From a virus, in IMG/VR virus record IMGVR_UViG_3300022208_000003, positions 1 through 62,177 of that record: DNA of 62,177 nucleotides; one strand, 5' to 3'. Positions 15,302 through 24,865 of the stretch are shown here, one piece after another. The position numbers and the translations under genes are program-made. How positions within the stretch are numbered: the first letter of the stretch is position 1; every line of letters begins with the position of its first letter. The notes under the pieces are model-generated. The model was not told where the DNA came from. It worked only from the letters and a program-made list of their open reading frames with translations, and did not search any database.

Positions 15302-18300
15302 TAGCTAAACCTCTTGACAACGTCCATTACGGTTGATTCTATGCCGCCCTGCAGTTCTGATCTAAATCTTTTCGAGAAGCTTGGATCTAGGGCGATGGGA
15401 ACGCTTATGTTGACTCCCCCTCCCCCCTCTTGTGCAGATCCACCCATCTTCCAGCGCTCGTAATCTGCGAGTTGTTTATTTTGTGCGTTTACGTCTTTGC
15501 GGGATGTTACCCTTTCTCCGGTCTGCAGTATTGCAGGGAACTCGTCAGGCTTTAACCCATTATGCAGTTTTGGAGGCTGATAGGCAGGAGACATTCCGCT
15601 GTGAAATTTAGGCGGTCTATATGAAGGCTCCATTCCATCATGGAAAAATCCTCCACCTCCTCCACCTCCACCAGTAAAAGCCATTATAGATCTAACTAGC
15701 AATGCTCTTATCTGAATCCTTAGAAGGTCGGCAAGGATAGATTTTGCCATATCTTCGACTGAAGTCTTTCCAGTAGTTGCCAATTCAACCAAAGAATCTT
15801 CTATTGTCTGCAGAGATCTGGTCGCAAATCCTTTCGCTTGCTCAAAACTATTAAGAACGCTTTTTGAATATTCGTTCCAAGCTTCCTTCATCCCATCAAC
15901 CCAAGTTTTATCTTGGAGTAGGTTTTTCTGCTCGATAATAGCCGCGTTTATCTGCTGTATCTGCATAAGCTGCTCTTGACGTGCAAGAGTTGCTTCAGCA
16001 GATGTCCCGATAACTTGGTCGTGGAGTTGCTGGCGAATGGCGAGCTCTTGTTGTAGGACTTCAAGAGTTTGCGCGGCAGCTTCCGGTTCTGTTATTTGAT
16101 CAGCAGCCTTCTTTAGTTCTATTGCCCCTTTTTCAAGTTCGAGGCGGTTAAACATTACCTCTTGAAGTTGCTGTTCTTTTTTTATTCTTTCTTCGTATTC
16201 TTTGTTAAGGGCTTCCGTGATTTTTTGTATCTCTGAGGAAACAATTGATTGTCTCGCTTCTTGATATGTATTGTTTAAATTTTCAAGAGCTTTTTGATAC
16301 TCAACTGATTTGTCAGAATTTCTTTTATACCAGTCTCCAAGAGTCTGGAGGTCCATTTTGTATTGTTTTTGAAGCGATTGCAGCGGAAGAAGTCTATCTA
16401 ATAATGCGTCTTGTTCTTCACGGTATTTCTTTTCTGCTGCAGCAAGCTCTTGAAGAATCTTAGCGCGTTCTCTTTCTGCAAAAGCCGCATCTTTTTGTTT
16501 TCTTGAGTATTCATCAGTTGACTCGGCCAACATTTGAGCAATTATTTTTGCCCGGTCAGCCATTTTCTCATCAAACTCGATGTTTATTTTTACCTTTTCA
16601 TCTTTAAAGTTTTTACCTATCTCATCTCTCATTTTACCTGCAATTTCACGCAGCCTATCTGCCGCGTCTTTACTGATAAAATCAAGCCCTTTTGCCATTA
16701 ATTCATTTGTTTTTGCTTGCTTAAGCAATAGTAAATCAAAAACTCCACTCCATCCATTACTTATCCCTGCAATTACTATTTTTGCGACTCTTTCAAGCTC
16801 ATAAAATCCTCTTATTGTCCAATCTACAAAGTAGACTCCGGCGATACGTGCAATCTCGAAGTTATCTACTAGCAGTTTTCCTACTTCCCAACCTACAAAC
16901 CCGGCGAAAGCTATATTGACTGCGCTGTTTAGGTTTAAAAAAGATCCTCTCGACTTCTTGGCTGCATCGCTTGCCTTGTTCATGGCAGCTGTATTAGCTG
17001 CCGAAGCCGTGGCTAAACTTGCCTGAGCTGATGCGCTTTTGTTCGTTGCCGCTTGTAATTCAGCTTGGGCTGCTGCAAATTTTGTTGTTGCTGCTGCCCC
17101 CAATGCTTGCTCGTCTGCTATCGCTTTTGCTTTGGTGGCTGCTATGCTTTCACCTGTTGCTGTTGCAAGCGCTTGCTGAGCTGATGCATTCGCTACCGTA
17201 GCCGCCCTAAGCTCCGCCTGGGCGACGGCTGCTTCTCTTGAAGCAACGGCAAATCTTTGCTCTAAGATAGCATTATCATTCAAAACATTTGCTTCCTGCA
17301 ACAGGGTTGTTATCTGATTTTTCTCAATATTTATTTGGTCAAATTTTGCCTGTGCAGATGCCAAAGACGCTTCCGTATTTGCAGCTTGAGCCTTAGCATT
17401 ATTCAATGCCATTGCAGCAGCCTCGGCATTTACGGAAGCTTGTGCAGCAGTTGCCGCTGTGCTTTCTTGGATAGCCGTTGCAGTTGCAACGCTTACCTCA
17501 CCAAGTTGCATGTCTGCAGAAATTATAGAGTATTTTGCCTGCAAAGACTCAAGGTCGGCTTTTGCAGCGGCTGCGTTTGCTTCTGCTGCCGCTAAGGTCT
17601 CCTTCGCCGCAGTTGCTTCTGCCGCAGCTTTCATAGCCGTGGCTTGTGCGCTGTTGAGCATCACTGCATTCCCGGAAGCAACAGCATTATTGAGCTGTAC
17701 GGTTGCGGCGGCAGAATTATACATGCCCTTTATCCACGCACCAATTCCGGCAATTACGCCTGGGCCGATAAAGAGAGCATAATAGGCAGCTACTACTTTT
17801 ATAGAGCCTGCAGCGGCCGACGCGATCAACGACATAGCGCTGGCTATCTTCTCAATATCGGTTGAATCGAGCCCCTTAATCGATGAAGTTATATTTTCTA
17901 TTCCGTCAACCAGCGCATCTGTCATTCCGCTGGCTTTATCGAATTCTCCGACAAATTTCTGCCAATGGTTATTCGCAACCGTCAATGCCTGCCCTACAGT
18001 TTGAGGCATTTGGGCAAATTCACGGTCAATAGCTTCCCTTTGGCTAAGAATAGCGTCTATAACCCTTTTTGCTGTTAGCTCTCCTTCACTTCCCATTTCG
18101 CGCAATTTGCCAATAGAAACTCCCAATCCATCAGCTATCAATTGCGCAACTCTCGGGGTTTGCTCAAGAACAGAGTTCATTTCCTGGCCACGAAATGCGT
18201 TTGCTGCAAGTCCTTGTGATAACTGGATAAGAGCACCTGTCGATTCTGCTGTTGTTGCACCTGAAACGGTAAGAGCTTTATTTATTGATTCTGTAACCTG

Positions 18301-18678
18301 GAGCATATCGTTTTGTGATGCTCCAGTGGTTTGGGCTGCCCTAGCCATCCTGGCATAAAGGGTAAGAGTTCCTTCAAAAGCGTTTCTAGTATCGTTTGAT
18401 ATATCGAAAAGTCTTTTTTGGGCATCGGTAAACTCTTCCTGACTGCCGGTAACGAGCTTAAGACGACCCTCAAGGAGCCTCATGGTATCGGCAGTCTTAA
18501 CAATATCCTTTGCCAAATTAGCAATCTGAATACCGGCAAATATGCCGCCGATAGACGCGGCTGTTTTGGCGGCAAGTTTCTCCATCCTTCCGAATGAACT
18601 TTGAACTTGCCGCTCACCTTTACGGAGATCAGTCGCGTCTATTCCAAGGTTTACTATTAGTGTTCCGATAGTGGCCAT
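15301..18678 (-). CDS. tape measure protein
   Basis: 1125 aa. N-terminal ~250 residues match the tape-measure domain: LKLVTGSQEEFTDAQ, LYARMARAAQTTGASQ, ALTVSGATTAESTGALIQLS, FRGQEMNSVLEQTPRVAQLI. Then a long Ala/Gln coiled-coil (about 340-560), a hydrophobic span near 575-615, and helical C-terminal region with a Gly-rich hinge (GGGGGGG near 1020). At about 1.5 Å per residue the length predicts a tail near 170 nm, so a siphovirus. Followed upstream by the frameshifted chaperones, the classical order. Confidence 0.93.
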   Translation of the reverse strand: MATIGTLIVNLGIDATDLRKGERQVQSSFGRMEKLAAKTAASIGGIFAGIQIANLAKDIVKTADTMRLLEGRLKLVTGSQEEFTDAQKRLFDISNDTRNAFEGTLTLYARMARAAQTTGASQNDMLQVTESINKALTVSGATTAESTGALIQLSQGLAANAFRGQEMNSVLEQTPRVAQLIADGLGVSIGKLREMGSEGELTAKRVIDAILSQREAIDREFAQMPQTVGQALTVANNHWQKFVGEFDKASGMTDALVDGIENITSSIKGLDSTDIEKIASAMSLIASAAAGSIKVVAAYYALFIGPGVIAGIGAWIKGMYNSAAATVQLNNAVASGNAVMLNSAQATAMKAAAEATAAKETLAAAEANAAAAKADLESLQAKYSIISADMQLGEVSVATATAIQESTAATAAQASVNAEAAAMALNNAKAQAANTEASLASAQAKFDQINIEKNQITTLLQEANVLNDNAILEQRFAVASREAAVAQAELRAATVANASAQQALATATGESIAATKAKAIADEQALGAAATTKFAAAQAELQAATNKSASAQASLATASAANTAAMNKASDAAKKSRGSFLNLNSAVNIAFAGFVGWEVGKLLVDNFEIARIAGVYFVDWTIRGFYELERVAKIVIAGISNGWSGVFDLLLLKQAKTNELMAKGLDFISKDAADRLREIAGKMRDEIGKNFKDEKVKINIEFDEKMADRAKIIAQMLAESTDEYSRKQKDAAFAERERAKILQELAAAEKKYREEQDALLDRLLPLQSLQKQYKMDLQTLGDWYKRNSDKSVEYQKALENLNNTYQEARQSIVSSEIQKITEALNKEYEERIKKEQQLQEVMFNRLELEKGAIELKKAADQITEPEAAAQTLEVLQQELAIRQQLHDQVIGTSAEATLARQEQLMQIQQINAAIIEQKNLLQDKTWVDGMKEAWNEYSKSVLNSFEQAKGFATRSLQTIEDSLVELATTGKTSVEDMAKSILADLLRIQIRALLVRSIMAFTGGGGGGGGFFHDGMEPSYRPPKFHSGMSPAYQPPKLHNGLKPDEFPAILQTGERVTSRKDVNAQNKQLADYERWKMGGSAQEGGGGVNISVPIALDPSFSKRFRSELQGGIESTVMDVVKRFS

Positions 18679-19363
18679 TATTTCTTTTTCATGCTCTTGA
18701 AAATATTTATTGCTGCCTGGTTATCCGCTCGCTCGTCTTTTTCTTCTTTATCTAGCTCCGTCGTTATCATAAAATCCTCTATACCAACGATCCTAGAGTC
18801 TTTACCTCTCATTCCATTTGCGAACTTTGCCGCGACAAGTGCAAGGTTTTGGTCCCGATGCCTGTCTCCCCATGGTTCAAGGTTGAAATAAGCCATCCAC
18901 TCGGCAATCTGGCCGGCAGTCAATACCCTCAACAAGTGGTCTGGGTGAGGGAACCCCAGGGCCAGTGCTAGTCTGAAGTAGAATCTTCGCTCTGGCCTGC
19001 TGATGAGTTTTTTGTGAGATCATCCACATCTTCTTTTGACATGCCGTTTATCCGCTGAGCGACTGCGAATACACGGTCAAGCGCTTTAGCCGATTTCTTT
19101 GCAAGGGCTCTCACGTCTTCAGGGTTAGGGAATAAGAGTCGTCCATTTTCATTGATCATGGTAGATGCACAGAGCTTTGCCCGGAAATTCTCCATGTTCG
19201 TTTCAACATCTTTTCCTTTTCTGGAAACAATCATTTCCTCGAATTTGTCCCTTTCTGCACCAGTCAGCATTTTGACTGTTATCTGTCCGCCCCATTCAGG
19301 AACATCAACCACTTCGGTCTTGATGTCCTGAGCCTGAAGAATTTGATCTTTCGATAAAAACAT
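18678..19363 (-). CDS. tail assembly chaperone GT (-1 frameshift product)
   Basis: Fusion of the 18968-19363 frame with the -1 frame via slip at A-AAA-AAC (19007-19013). After the slip the product runs KLISRPERRFYFRLALALGF then PHPDHLLRVLTAGQIAEWMA, the typical T domain of lambda-type GT proteins, with Trp/Tyr-rich start and acidic-basic C-terminus (KEEKDERADNQAA). The T frame is open from the slip to 18678 with no good independent start. It binds the tape measure during tail assembly in known phages. Confidence 0.88.
18968..19363 (-). CDS. tail assembly chaperone G
   Basis: 131 aa, the in-frame product. Contains ITVKMLTGAERDKFEEMI and LCASTMINENGRLLF, found in phage tail chaperones. Helical and acidic at the end. 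Made in excess of the GT fusion, as in lambda. AAGGAGTAAAT precedes the ATG. Confidence 0.88.
   Translation of the reverse strand: MFLSKDQILQAQDIKTEVVDVPEWGGQITVKMLTGAERDKFEEMIVSRKGKDVETNMENFRAKLCASTMINENGRLLFPNPEDVRALAKKSAKALDRVFAVAQRINGMSKEDVDDLTKNSSAGQSEDSTSD
19007..19013 (-). other. slippery heptamer for -1 ribosomal frameshift
   Basis: Minus strand reads A-AAA-AAC in the G frame (ACA AAA AAC), a canonical X-XXY-YYZ slip site. It lies 13 codons before the G stop, and the -1 frame encodes the T domain. No strong downstream stem was confirmed by eye. Confidence 0.88.
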
Positions 19364-19393
19364 ATTTACTCCTTGGTTAGATTGATTGCTTGA

Positions 19394-19813
19394 TTAGCTG
19401 CTAATGGTGACGTCTCCGGTTATCTTATAGGTTACGTCAACCGTGATTACCTCGTCAGGTCCGGGGACAGATCCACCAAGATCTGTTACAAACGCAGAGA
19501 AATCAATTGTTGTATTCCCGGTATCACCGAAGACTATCTGGTAATTTACCGCGCTGGTAGACTCGAAATCAGTATTCATGTCTATATAATCGTTTCTGGT
19601 GAAATACTGGGTAAGAGTCACTTCGCCTGAATCGCGCATACCTACTTGGAATTCTTTGATTGTCGAATCGAGATCTGATACGTCAATCGGAGCTCTTGTT
19701 CGAGATGGAAGGGAGATTGATTGTACCTCGCCAAGGGCGGTGAATACTTCGTTGCTTGTCCCATCACCTCTCTTAAAGGTCGTTCCTCGTCCTACTACTG
19801 CGTTAACACTCAT
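19394..19813 (-). CDS. major tail tube protein
   Basis: 139 aa. Typical siphovirus tube fold: GRGTTFKRGDGTSNEVFTA at the N-terminus, then GEVQSISLPSRTRAPIDVSD and FQVGMRDSGEVTLTQYF, ending in beta strands (VTYKITGDVTIS). Upstream of G/GT in the standard order. Should be the most abundant tail protein. Confidence 0.88.
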   Translation of the reverse strand: MSVNAVVGRGTTFKRGDGTSNEVFTALGEVQSISLPSRTRAPIDVSDLDSTIKEFQVGMRDSGEVTLTQYFTRNDYIDMNTDFESTSAVNYQIVFGDTGNTTIDFSAFVTDLGGSVPGPDEVITVDVTYKITGDVTISS

Positions 19814-19822
19814 GTTTTCCTC

Positions 19823-20209
19823 CTAAGCTGAGGTACGTTGTATTCTAAAATTGGCCGAGAAATACGGCCTGTTACTCTCGTCTTTTCCGGTGTATATGAT
19901 ATCCCCCTCTTGATTTATAAGGGCATATCGTGCGCCGTTTATAGTTGTTTGCAATGTGTGCAAATGTTCACATATCGCGATAATGCTTGCATTTGCCGAT
20001 TGATACCCGCCGGCAGCTCCCCGAACCATTATTTGAATGCCAGGTTGTTGCCATTCCTGCCAGATACCAGGATTGCGCCCTGTGCCAAGGGCAACAACCG
20101 TGCATGCGCTTGGAGAGTCCGGAAAATCGCCGATAAATAGGTCAGTTTGAAACGATCCTAATCCTTGGGCTACAAGCAAATCTTTTATGTCTTCTGTCGC
20201 TGGATTCAT
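19823..20209 (-). CDS. tail terminator / minor tail protein
   Basis: 128 aa. Resembles the phage 'minor capsid' tail-terminator family: N-terminal helix (ATEDIKDLLVAQGLG), DLFIGDFPDSP, PGIQIMVRGAAGGYQSA and a helix (IIAICEHLHTLQ). Located between the gp10-like connector gene and the tail tube gene, as expected for the protein that ends tail polymerisation and joins the head. Confidence 0.75.
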   Translation of the reverse strand: MNPATEDIKDLLVAQGLGSFQTDLFIGDFPDSPSACTVVALGTGRNPGIWQEWQQPGIQIMVRGAAGGYQSANASIIAICEHLHTLQTTINGARYALINQEGDIIYTGKDESNRPYFSANFRIQRTSA

Positions 20210-20622
20210 TTGACAAAAACGTATCGTCTAATATCTTCTAAAATGTGCGGAATATTTTCAAATGCCGCCTTTTCTAAAAACTTAGGCTCAGCTTTACCTT
20301 GCGGGTCCCAAAATTTGCCTCGGTCTGCAGATGACCCTGGTTTTTTTGGCCGTGGTTTGCCCTTTAACGTGCCAGGCATCTCATGAACCCAAGGAGCATA
20401 AATGGCGGTATATCCGACTATTGCATATGGTCCTTTAGGTCCTCTAAATGGATCTGCAAAAGCGCTTGCCCTGAGAATTCCGTCATCTCTTGGTGTCTTC
20501 TCCTGTGATGCCCTCTTCACCCTCTGAGCCGCAACAGAAATACCTTTTGCAGAACGATTCTCAATCTTTTTTATTTCCCTGTTGAGATTGCGCACAACTT
20601 TATCGAGACCCTTTAAACTCAC
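20206..20622 (-). CDS. HK97 gp10-like head-tail connector
   Basis: 138 aa. Starts with KGLDKVVRNLNREIKKIE, then AAQRVKRASQEKTPRDDGIL and AIVGYTAIYAPWVHEMPGT, the gp10 pattern of basic helix followed by an aromatic strand region and HE/HW-type turn. Overlaps both neighbours by ATGA. Confidence 0.82.
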   Translation of the reverse strand: MSLKGLDKVVRNLNREIKKIENRSAKGISVAAQRVKRASQEKTPRDDGILRASAFADPFRGPKGPYAIVGYTAIYAPWVHEMPGTLKGKPRPKKPGSSADRGKFWDPQGKAEPKFLEKAAFENIPHILEDIRRYVFVK

Positions 20623-20972
20623 ACTAAAACCTCACGATATATCGTTCCGCCGCGTAAATCTTCGGTCTCTGCCTTGCCTTTTATCTCCCAAGCATCGTTT
20701 TCCCCTGGAAGCTCAGAGCTAGTCAGATCGTTTAATGTTGTTTTAGCGATCATTCCGCCAAGAGAGAGATCTTGTCCGACCATGATCACGGCACTACTTA
20801 TCATTTCGGTGAAGGTTCCTAGGCTTTTCGTTTTCCCGATATACTTCCTCTGCTCATCGTTCCACCTAACAGATATTTCTACCGGGTCATCATAAAGATA
20901 CCCTGCGTACCCATCAGGCTGAGGGTTGCCCCAATAAACGGCGGTGTGTATAAGCGCTTGTTCTAGGTTCAT
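20619..20972 (-). CDS. head closure / stopper protein
   Basis: 117 aa, beta-barrel-like (AVYWGNPQPDGYAGYLYDDP, VEISVRWNDEQ). Genes at this position between adaptor and gp10-like protein are head-tail stoppers that keep DNA inside the capsid. Assigned from position plus overall pattern. Confidence 0.65.
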   Translation of the reverse strand: MNLEQALIHTAVYWGNPQPDGYAGYLYDDPVEISVRWNDEQRKYIGKTKSLGTFTEMISSAVIMVGQDLSLGGMIAKTTLNDLTSSELPGENDAWEIKGKAETEDLRGGTIYREVLV

Positions 20973-21355
20973 TCTTCGTATGAAAAGTCTATGGTTCCAA
21001 GGGTTGCGCGTTTTCTTGTTGATGTCTCTGCAAGTTTTCCGGTAGGATCAAGTAACATAGCGTTTTGCCCATACGTTGTGGCATTTAATCCAAGCCCAAA
21101 CGCACCGGAATATTTTGACCTCGCTTTATCAACTGCTTTTTCAGATTCTCTTGGATCGATTGAGTGAAGAAAATGGGCGGTGATATTACGCTCAATTTCC
21201 TTGAGGATGTCATCCGAAACCGTGGTATCTCCAGAAAAAACATTGGTAACATAAAGATTTGCCATATTGATGAAAATATCAATTTGGGTATCTGTTATGC
21301 TGCTACCAAGAATTATTATGCTTCTTACTTCAGTTGCAGTTACCCGTCCCATCAT
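20969..21355 (-). CDS. head-tail adaptor
   Basis: 128 aa. Helical N-terminal half (TATEVRSII, TDTQIDIFINMANLYV) and DDILKEIERNITAHFLHSID, the layout of gp6/gp15-type adaptors that sit on the portal. The ATG chosen overlaps the previous stop (AATGATG). Confidence 0.7.
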   Translation of the reverse strand: MMGRVTATEVRSIIILGSSITDTQIDIFINMANLYVTNVFSGDTTVSDDILKEIERNITAHFLHSIDPRESEKAVDKARSKYSGAFGLGLNATTYGQNAMLLDPTGKLAETSTRKRATLGTIDFSYEE

Positions 21356-21606
21356 TCCACCGTTATTGTCTGGCAATCAATATCAGCTTGTTCGTTAAGT
21401 GTTTGCCTTTGTGTTTCCAAAACACTAACTCTGTATTGCTTAACAAGATTTACCGTGTATTCACGGTCAATTCTCTTGGCAAACTGAACCTTAGTTTCAG
21501 GATTCGGTAATCCGTCAATTTCTGTTTGGTAGTTATAAGCGAAACAGTACGCCTCAACTACCTCGTTAACCAAATCGGTCGGTATCGTTTTAGTAAAAGT
21601 TGCCAT
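21352..21606 (-). CDS. small hypothetical structural protein
   Basis: 84 aa, mainly helical (LVNEVVEAYCFAYNYQ, FAKRIDREYTVNLVKQYRVS). Lies between the fibre-like gene and the adaptor, coupled to both. No family recognised. Confidence 0.55.
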   Translation of the reverse strand: MATFTKTIPTDLVNEVVEAYCFAYNYQTEIDGLPNPETKVQFAKRIDREYTVNLVKQYRVSVLETQRQTLNEQADIDCQTITVE

Positions 21607-23522
21607 TATTTTATATTTACCTGCCTACTTCCAATTGTATCTATTTGGTAATGGACACCAACAGATGATAATACGGCATCATATGCGTATGTATCTGCTG
21701 AATCTGTAGGGTCCCTGAATACTCTTATGAGAAGATGAGATCCAATTAATTTTCCTGTTCCTGATATTGTGTATTCATCTGTTTTTAAATGCTGCCATGC
21801 TACTCCACCAGCAGCATCAACAAGACTTACCGTGTAATTACTTCCTGGTGTTGAGTCTATATTGTCCCAGTAGTATTCGACTTGCCACTTAACGTTCCCA
21901 GTATCTGAAGTTGTTGGCCTCCAATGGATATGTAGATATATATCAGTGCCTTCCTTGTAGCCATGAAGTATCTCTTGTTCACCAAATTGTAGCTCTTCTG
22001 TGAGGTTTACCCCGTTAAAGGCATACCCTTTAAAACCGGTACTATTTAAGGTAATTAGATCTGGCGCGGTTGCTCCTGGGAGAGCATATAATGCATTGAA
22101 ATTTATATCATTATATACAACAGTTTGTAGCTCTATTGTTTTTTGTGATCCTGTATGGATCAACAAGTCGCTTGCCGTAACCTCATCAGTCTTTATATTG
22201 GCGTCCGCTCCGTCGTAATAAAGAGAAAAATCATATCCTGCGCCAAAATAAAGCTTTTTGCTATCTTGTATTAATGCAACCTCTCCATCCGCTTGAACCT
22301 CAAAAATAGTTGTCCCTGGGTTATCAGTGGCTTGTAAAAGATTTGCAGATTGAGACGCTGCAGCCCTAATAGAAAATCCTATATTAGTTGAATTTCTATT
22401 TTCTATACTAAGATTCGCATTAGGAGATGTTGTTCCAAGCCCAACTCTAAAAGTTGAAAAATCACCATAAATTAATGGGTTGTTTGTATCTGTATTTGAT
22501 ATATAAAGCTTATTGTTTCCAGACTCAGATCTGCCGGCATTATATCCAAGGAAAACGCACCCCGAAACGTTGTAGGTGAAACCAGTACCGTTACCGACAA
22601 ACGTATTGGTAATTCCGCTTGTTATCCCATATCCGGCGTAAGCTCCGATAAGAACGTTATGATTGCCGGTAGCAAAGTACCCAGCAACCGCCCCAATAAA
22701 CGTACAACTTCCTCCTGTTGTTAGTGTTCTTCCGGCCGTTATGCCAACGAGAGTGTTTGCGTTACCTGTTGTTAGGTTTTTCCCTGCCTCAAACCCCAAA
22801 ACAGAATTCCCGTATGACGGAACAGTTACAGACTCAAGAGCTGAAATACCAAGGGAGGTGTTCATCGTGTTGGCAAGCAGGGCCCGCTCTCCATCTACGA
22901 AAATTATATCGTTCGTCGTATTTGGTAGGTAATAATACCCAGGGTAAACAGTTCCCCCAGTCAAGCTCCCATCTGCAACGTTATCGAGATAATCGGTAGT
23001 TACGTTGTCGTTTAACGTGGCAAGTAGTTTAAAGTGAAATACGGCACTTGTGGCTATTGTGCGGTAAATTCTTCTTGCCGTTACTCGATAATCAGAGCTT
23101 GTGGGGATATTGCTTATTTGCACCTGACCATGCGTTGCGTCGGCCACGATATAATCAGTAAATGCCGTTGCTTGGGTCTCCCCTATAGCTGTAACAAACG
23201 ATACAAAATATCTATGTGATCCAGGCGTGATATTCCCAACAACCTCAAGAAGCGTTACTGTCGCAGGGGTCGATGGAGGAATAACCGTGTCAAAGAGTAG
23301 CCCTGTGTCTGTCTGGATATAATGATCTGACGTTGTGCCGGCTACATGTAGCGCCTTGTTAGGGGTATTTGTACCTATGCCTACCCTTACGTTTACCGGG
23401 TCGTAATACAGCCCGTCGTTATCCTCGGCGAGTTTTTTATTCGCATCGATATAAAGGATGCTTCCATAAGTTCCATTATGGATAAGCGTTCCTATTCTTG
23501 TTCGATACTTAATTTCAAGCAT
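21606..23522 (-). CDS. tail-fibre-like protein with hexapeptide-type repeats
   Basis: 638 aa. The middle (about 225-345) has repeats of the form N-x-x-x-G-x-x-AG (NTLVGITAGRTLTTGG, FIGAVAGYFATG, VLIGAYAGYGITSG), a beta-helical pattern seen in adhesins and fibres. The C-terminal region (HIHWRPTTSDTGNVKWQVEY) is a jelly-roll-like segment seen in phage receptor proteins. Unusually, it sits among the connector genes rather than downstream of the hub. Confidence 0.68.
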   Translation of the reverse strand: MLEIKYRTRIGTLIHNGTYGSILYIDANKKLAEDNDGLYYDPVNVRVGIGTNTPNKALHVAGTTSDHYIQTDTGLLFDTVIPPSTPATVTLLEVVGNITPGSHRYFVSFVTAIGETQATAFTDYIVADATHGQVQISNIPTSSDYRVTARRIYRTIATSAVFHFKLLATLNDNVTTDYLDNVADGSLTGGTVYPGYYYLPNTTNDIIFVDGERALLANTMNTSLGISALESVTVPSYGNSVLGFEAGKNLTTGNANTLVGITAGRTLTTGGSCTFIGAVAGYFATGNHNVLIGAYAGYGITSGITNTFVGNGTGFTYNVSGCVFLGYNAGRSESGNNKLYISNTDTNNPLIYGDFSTFRVGLGTTSPNANLSIENRNSTNIGFSIRAAASQSANLLQATDNPGTTIFEVQADGEVALIQDSKKLYFGAGYDFSLYYDGADANIKTDEVTASDLLIHTGSQKTIELQTVVYNDINFNALYALPGATAPDLITLNSTGFKGYAFNGVNLTEELQFGEQEILHGYKEGTDIYLHIHWRPTTSDTGNVKWQVEYYWDNIDSTPGSNYTVSLVDAAGGVAWQHLKTDEYTISGTGKLIGSHLLIRVFRDPTDSADTYAYDAVLSSVGVHYQIDTIGSRQVNIK

Positions 23523-24865
23523 TAAATAACCAACTTAGTTGTAAAAGTTATTGCTTTCCCGGAAGATGCGCAATACGCATAAAGTTGCTGTCCGTTCCCT
23601 AATCTATCAGATGCGGTGTCTCCTGGTGGTAATTCAATTCCGTTTGCGTTTGTATTTTGATATCCTAAAAATATCGAAGTATCGCTTCCGTTATAAAGAG
23701 TTATATCGTAACTTGATGCCGGAGCTGCCGACGGAACCGCGTAGGCTGTGTTCGCATTTGTCAAAGTAACACTCGAATTTGTCCCAGCTCCTAATGGTCG
23801 CAATGATAGCGATTGTTCAACAGCGGTTTCAAGCTCCTCCATAGAAATCTTAAGATTACCACCTGCTGTTGCCTGGATATTAGTATAGTCACCATTAGGC
23901 TTTTTAGCGGTGAGAACAGATCTTATAATTGGTGCAGGATGATCATCTTTAAGCGCATAGTTAATGCTATGCGAATGACCCTCTTCAACCATTACCGTGA
24001 ATAATGTTGAATGTAGGCTGAATGATCCCTGCGGAGTTGCTCCATTCGTGTATTTAGGTCGATAATACGCAAGCTCAAGCTCAGATGGGTAATGATGCCC
24101 ATTTGGGGTATTACTTAAAATACTAAAAGAGTGCGAATGATCAACAGTGCTTCCATCGCTTGAAAGCTCTATCGTCAACGTCCCTGACTGGTCTGTTGTT
24201 ATGTCAATGATAGCTTGAACAAAATCATTTGTTCCAACCCATTCTCCTGTCCATGTTTGACCTGCTCCTAGTGGCGTTGATGTCTGGTTAGCCCTATCAA
24301 CATATTTCGAATGCACATGAACTGATAAAGACTTCTCTACAAACATCCAATTTATTTTTATTGGGTCTGCTGTATGGAATTCAACTCTAGCAGTACACCA
24401 GGTAAGAAGCGGCCAGTCGTACTCGGCTGATTCAAGATCAGTATTATCAGCTGAATTATCGCAAGTAAAAAGAGTTACTCCACTCCTATCCTTGAGAATT
24501 ATTTTTACATTTGAAAAAGTTCCACCAACAGGAGCACAGAATTTTATTCCGGCGTTTTCGATTGGCCTAAGAAGTTTTACCTCAAAATATTTTGGATTTG
24601 TCGAGCTTGTATCTTGGAATGTTGTGTCAAGACTGTCAACAAGGTCGGTTATTTCTCCTAAGAATGTCCCAATAGACGACCCGCTTGTGTCTAAGTCAGA
24701 TGCGTATACAGACCCTAAATTTAAAGATAACGGCTCGTTTGGAGATCCAAATAGAACATCGTAGAGATTTACACGATCAGCCTCTTCGTTGCCGGAAGCC
24801 TTGTAAAACCATCCGGTAAAAGGCGGGACGTAATGCTTGAATGTTCTGATGAGTCCTGTGCTCAT
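23522..24865 (-). CDS. virion-associated fibre/decoration protein
   Basis: 447 aa, beta-rich with Asn/Ser/Thr (GTLTIELSSDGSTVDHSHSF, GTNSSVTLTNANTAYAVPSA). The HSHS and 'ALKDDHPAPIIRSVL' segments lie in the middle. The C-terminal ~110 residues look like a small beta sandwich. It overlaps the fibre gene downstream and the sulfotransferase upstream by ATGA, so it connects the tail and glycan modules. Confidence 0.55.
   Translation of the reverse strand: MSTGLIRTFKHYVPPFTGWFYKASGNEEADRVNLYDVLFGSPNEPLSLNLGSVYASDLDTSGSSIGTFLGEITDLVDSLDTTFQDTSSTNPKYFEVKLLRPIENAGIKFCAPVGGTFSNVKIILKDRSGVTLFTCDNSADNTDLESAEYDWPLLTWCTARVEFHTADPIKINWMFVEKSLSVHVHSKYVDRANQTSTPLGAGQTWTGEWVGTNDFVQAIIDITTDQSGTLTIELSSDGSTVDHSHSFSILSNTPNGHHYPSELELAYYRPKYTNGATPQGSFSLHSTLFTVMVEEGHSHSINYALKDDHPAPIIRSVLTAKKPNGDYTNIQATAGGNLKISMEELETAVEQSLSLRPLGAGTNSSVTLTNANTAYAVPSAAPASSYDITLYNGSDTSIFLGYQNTNANGIELPPGDTASDRLGNGQQLYAYCASSGKAITFTTKLVI

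Noticed and set aside
16900-18500. Genes on the plus strand opposite the tape measure and other tail genes
   Set aside because: They are long open frames caused by the Ala/Ser-rich codons of the minus-strand gene, without ribosome sites.
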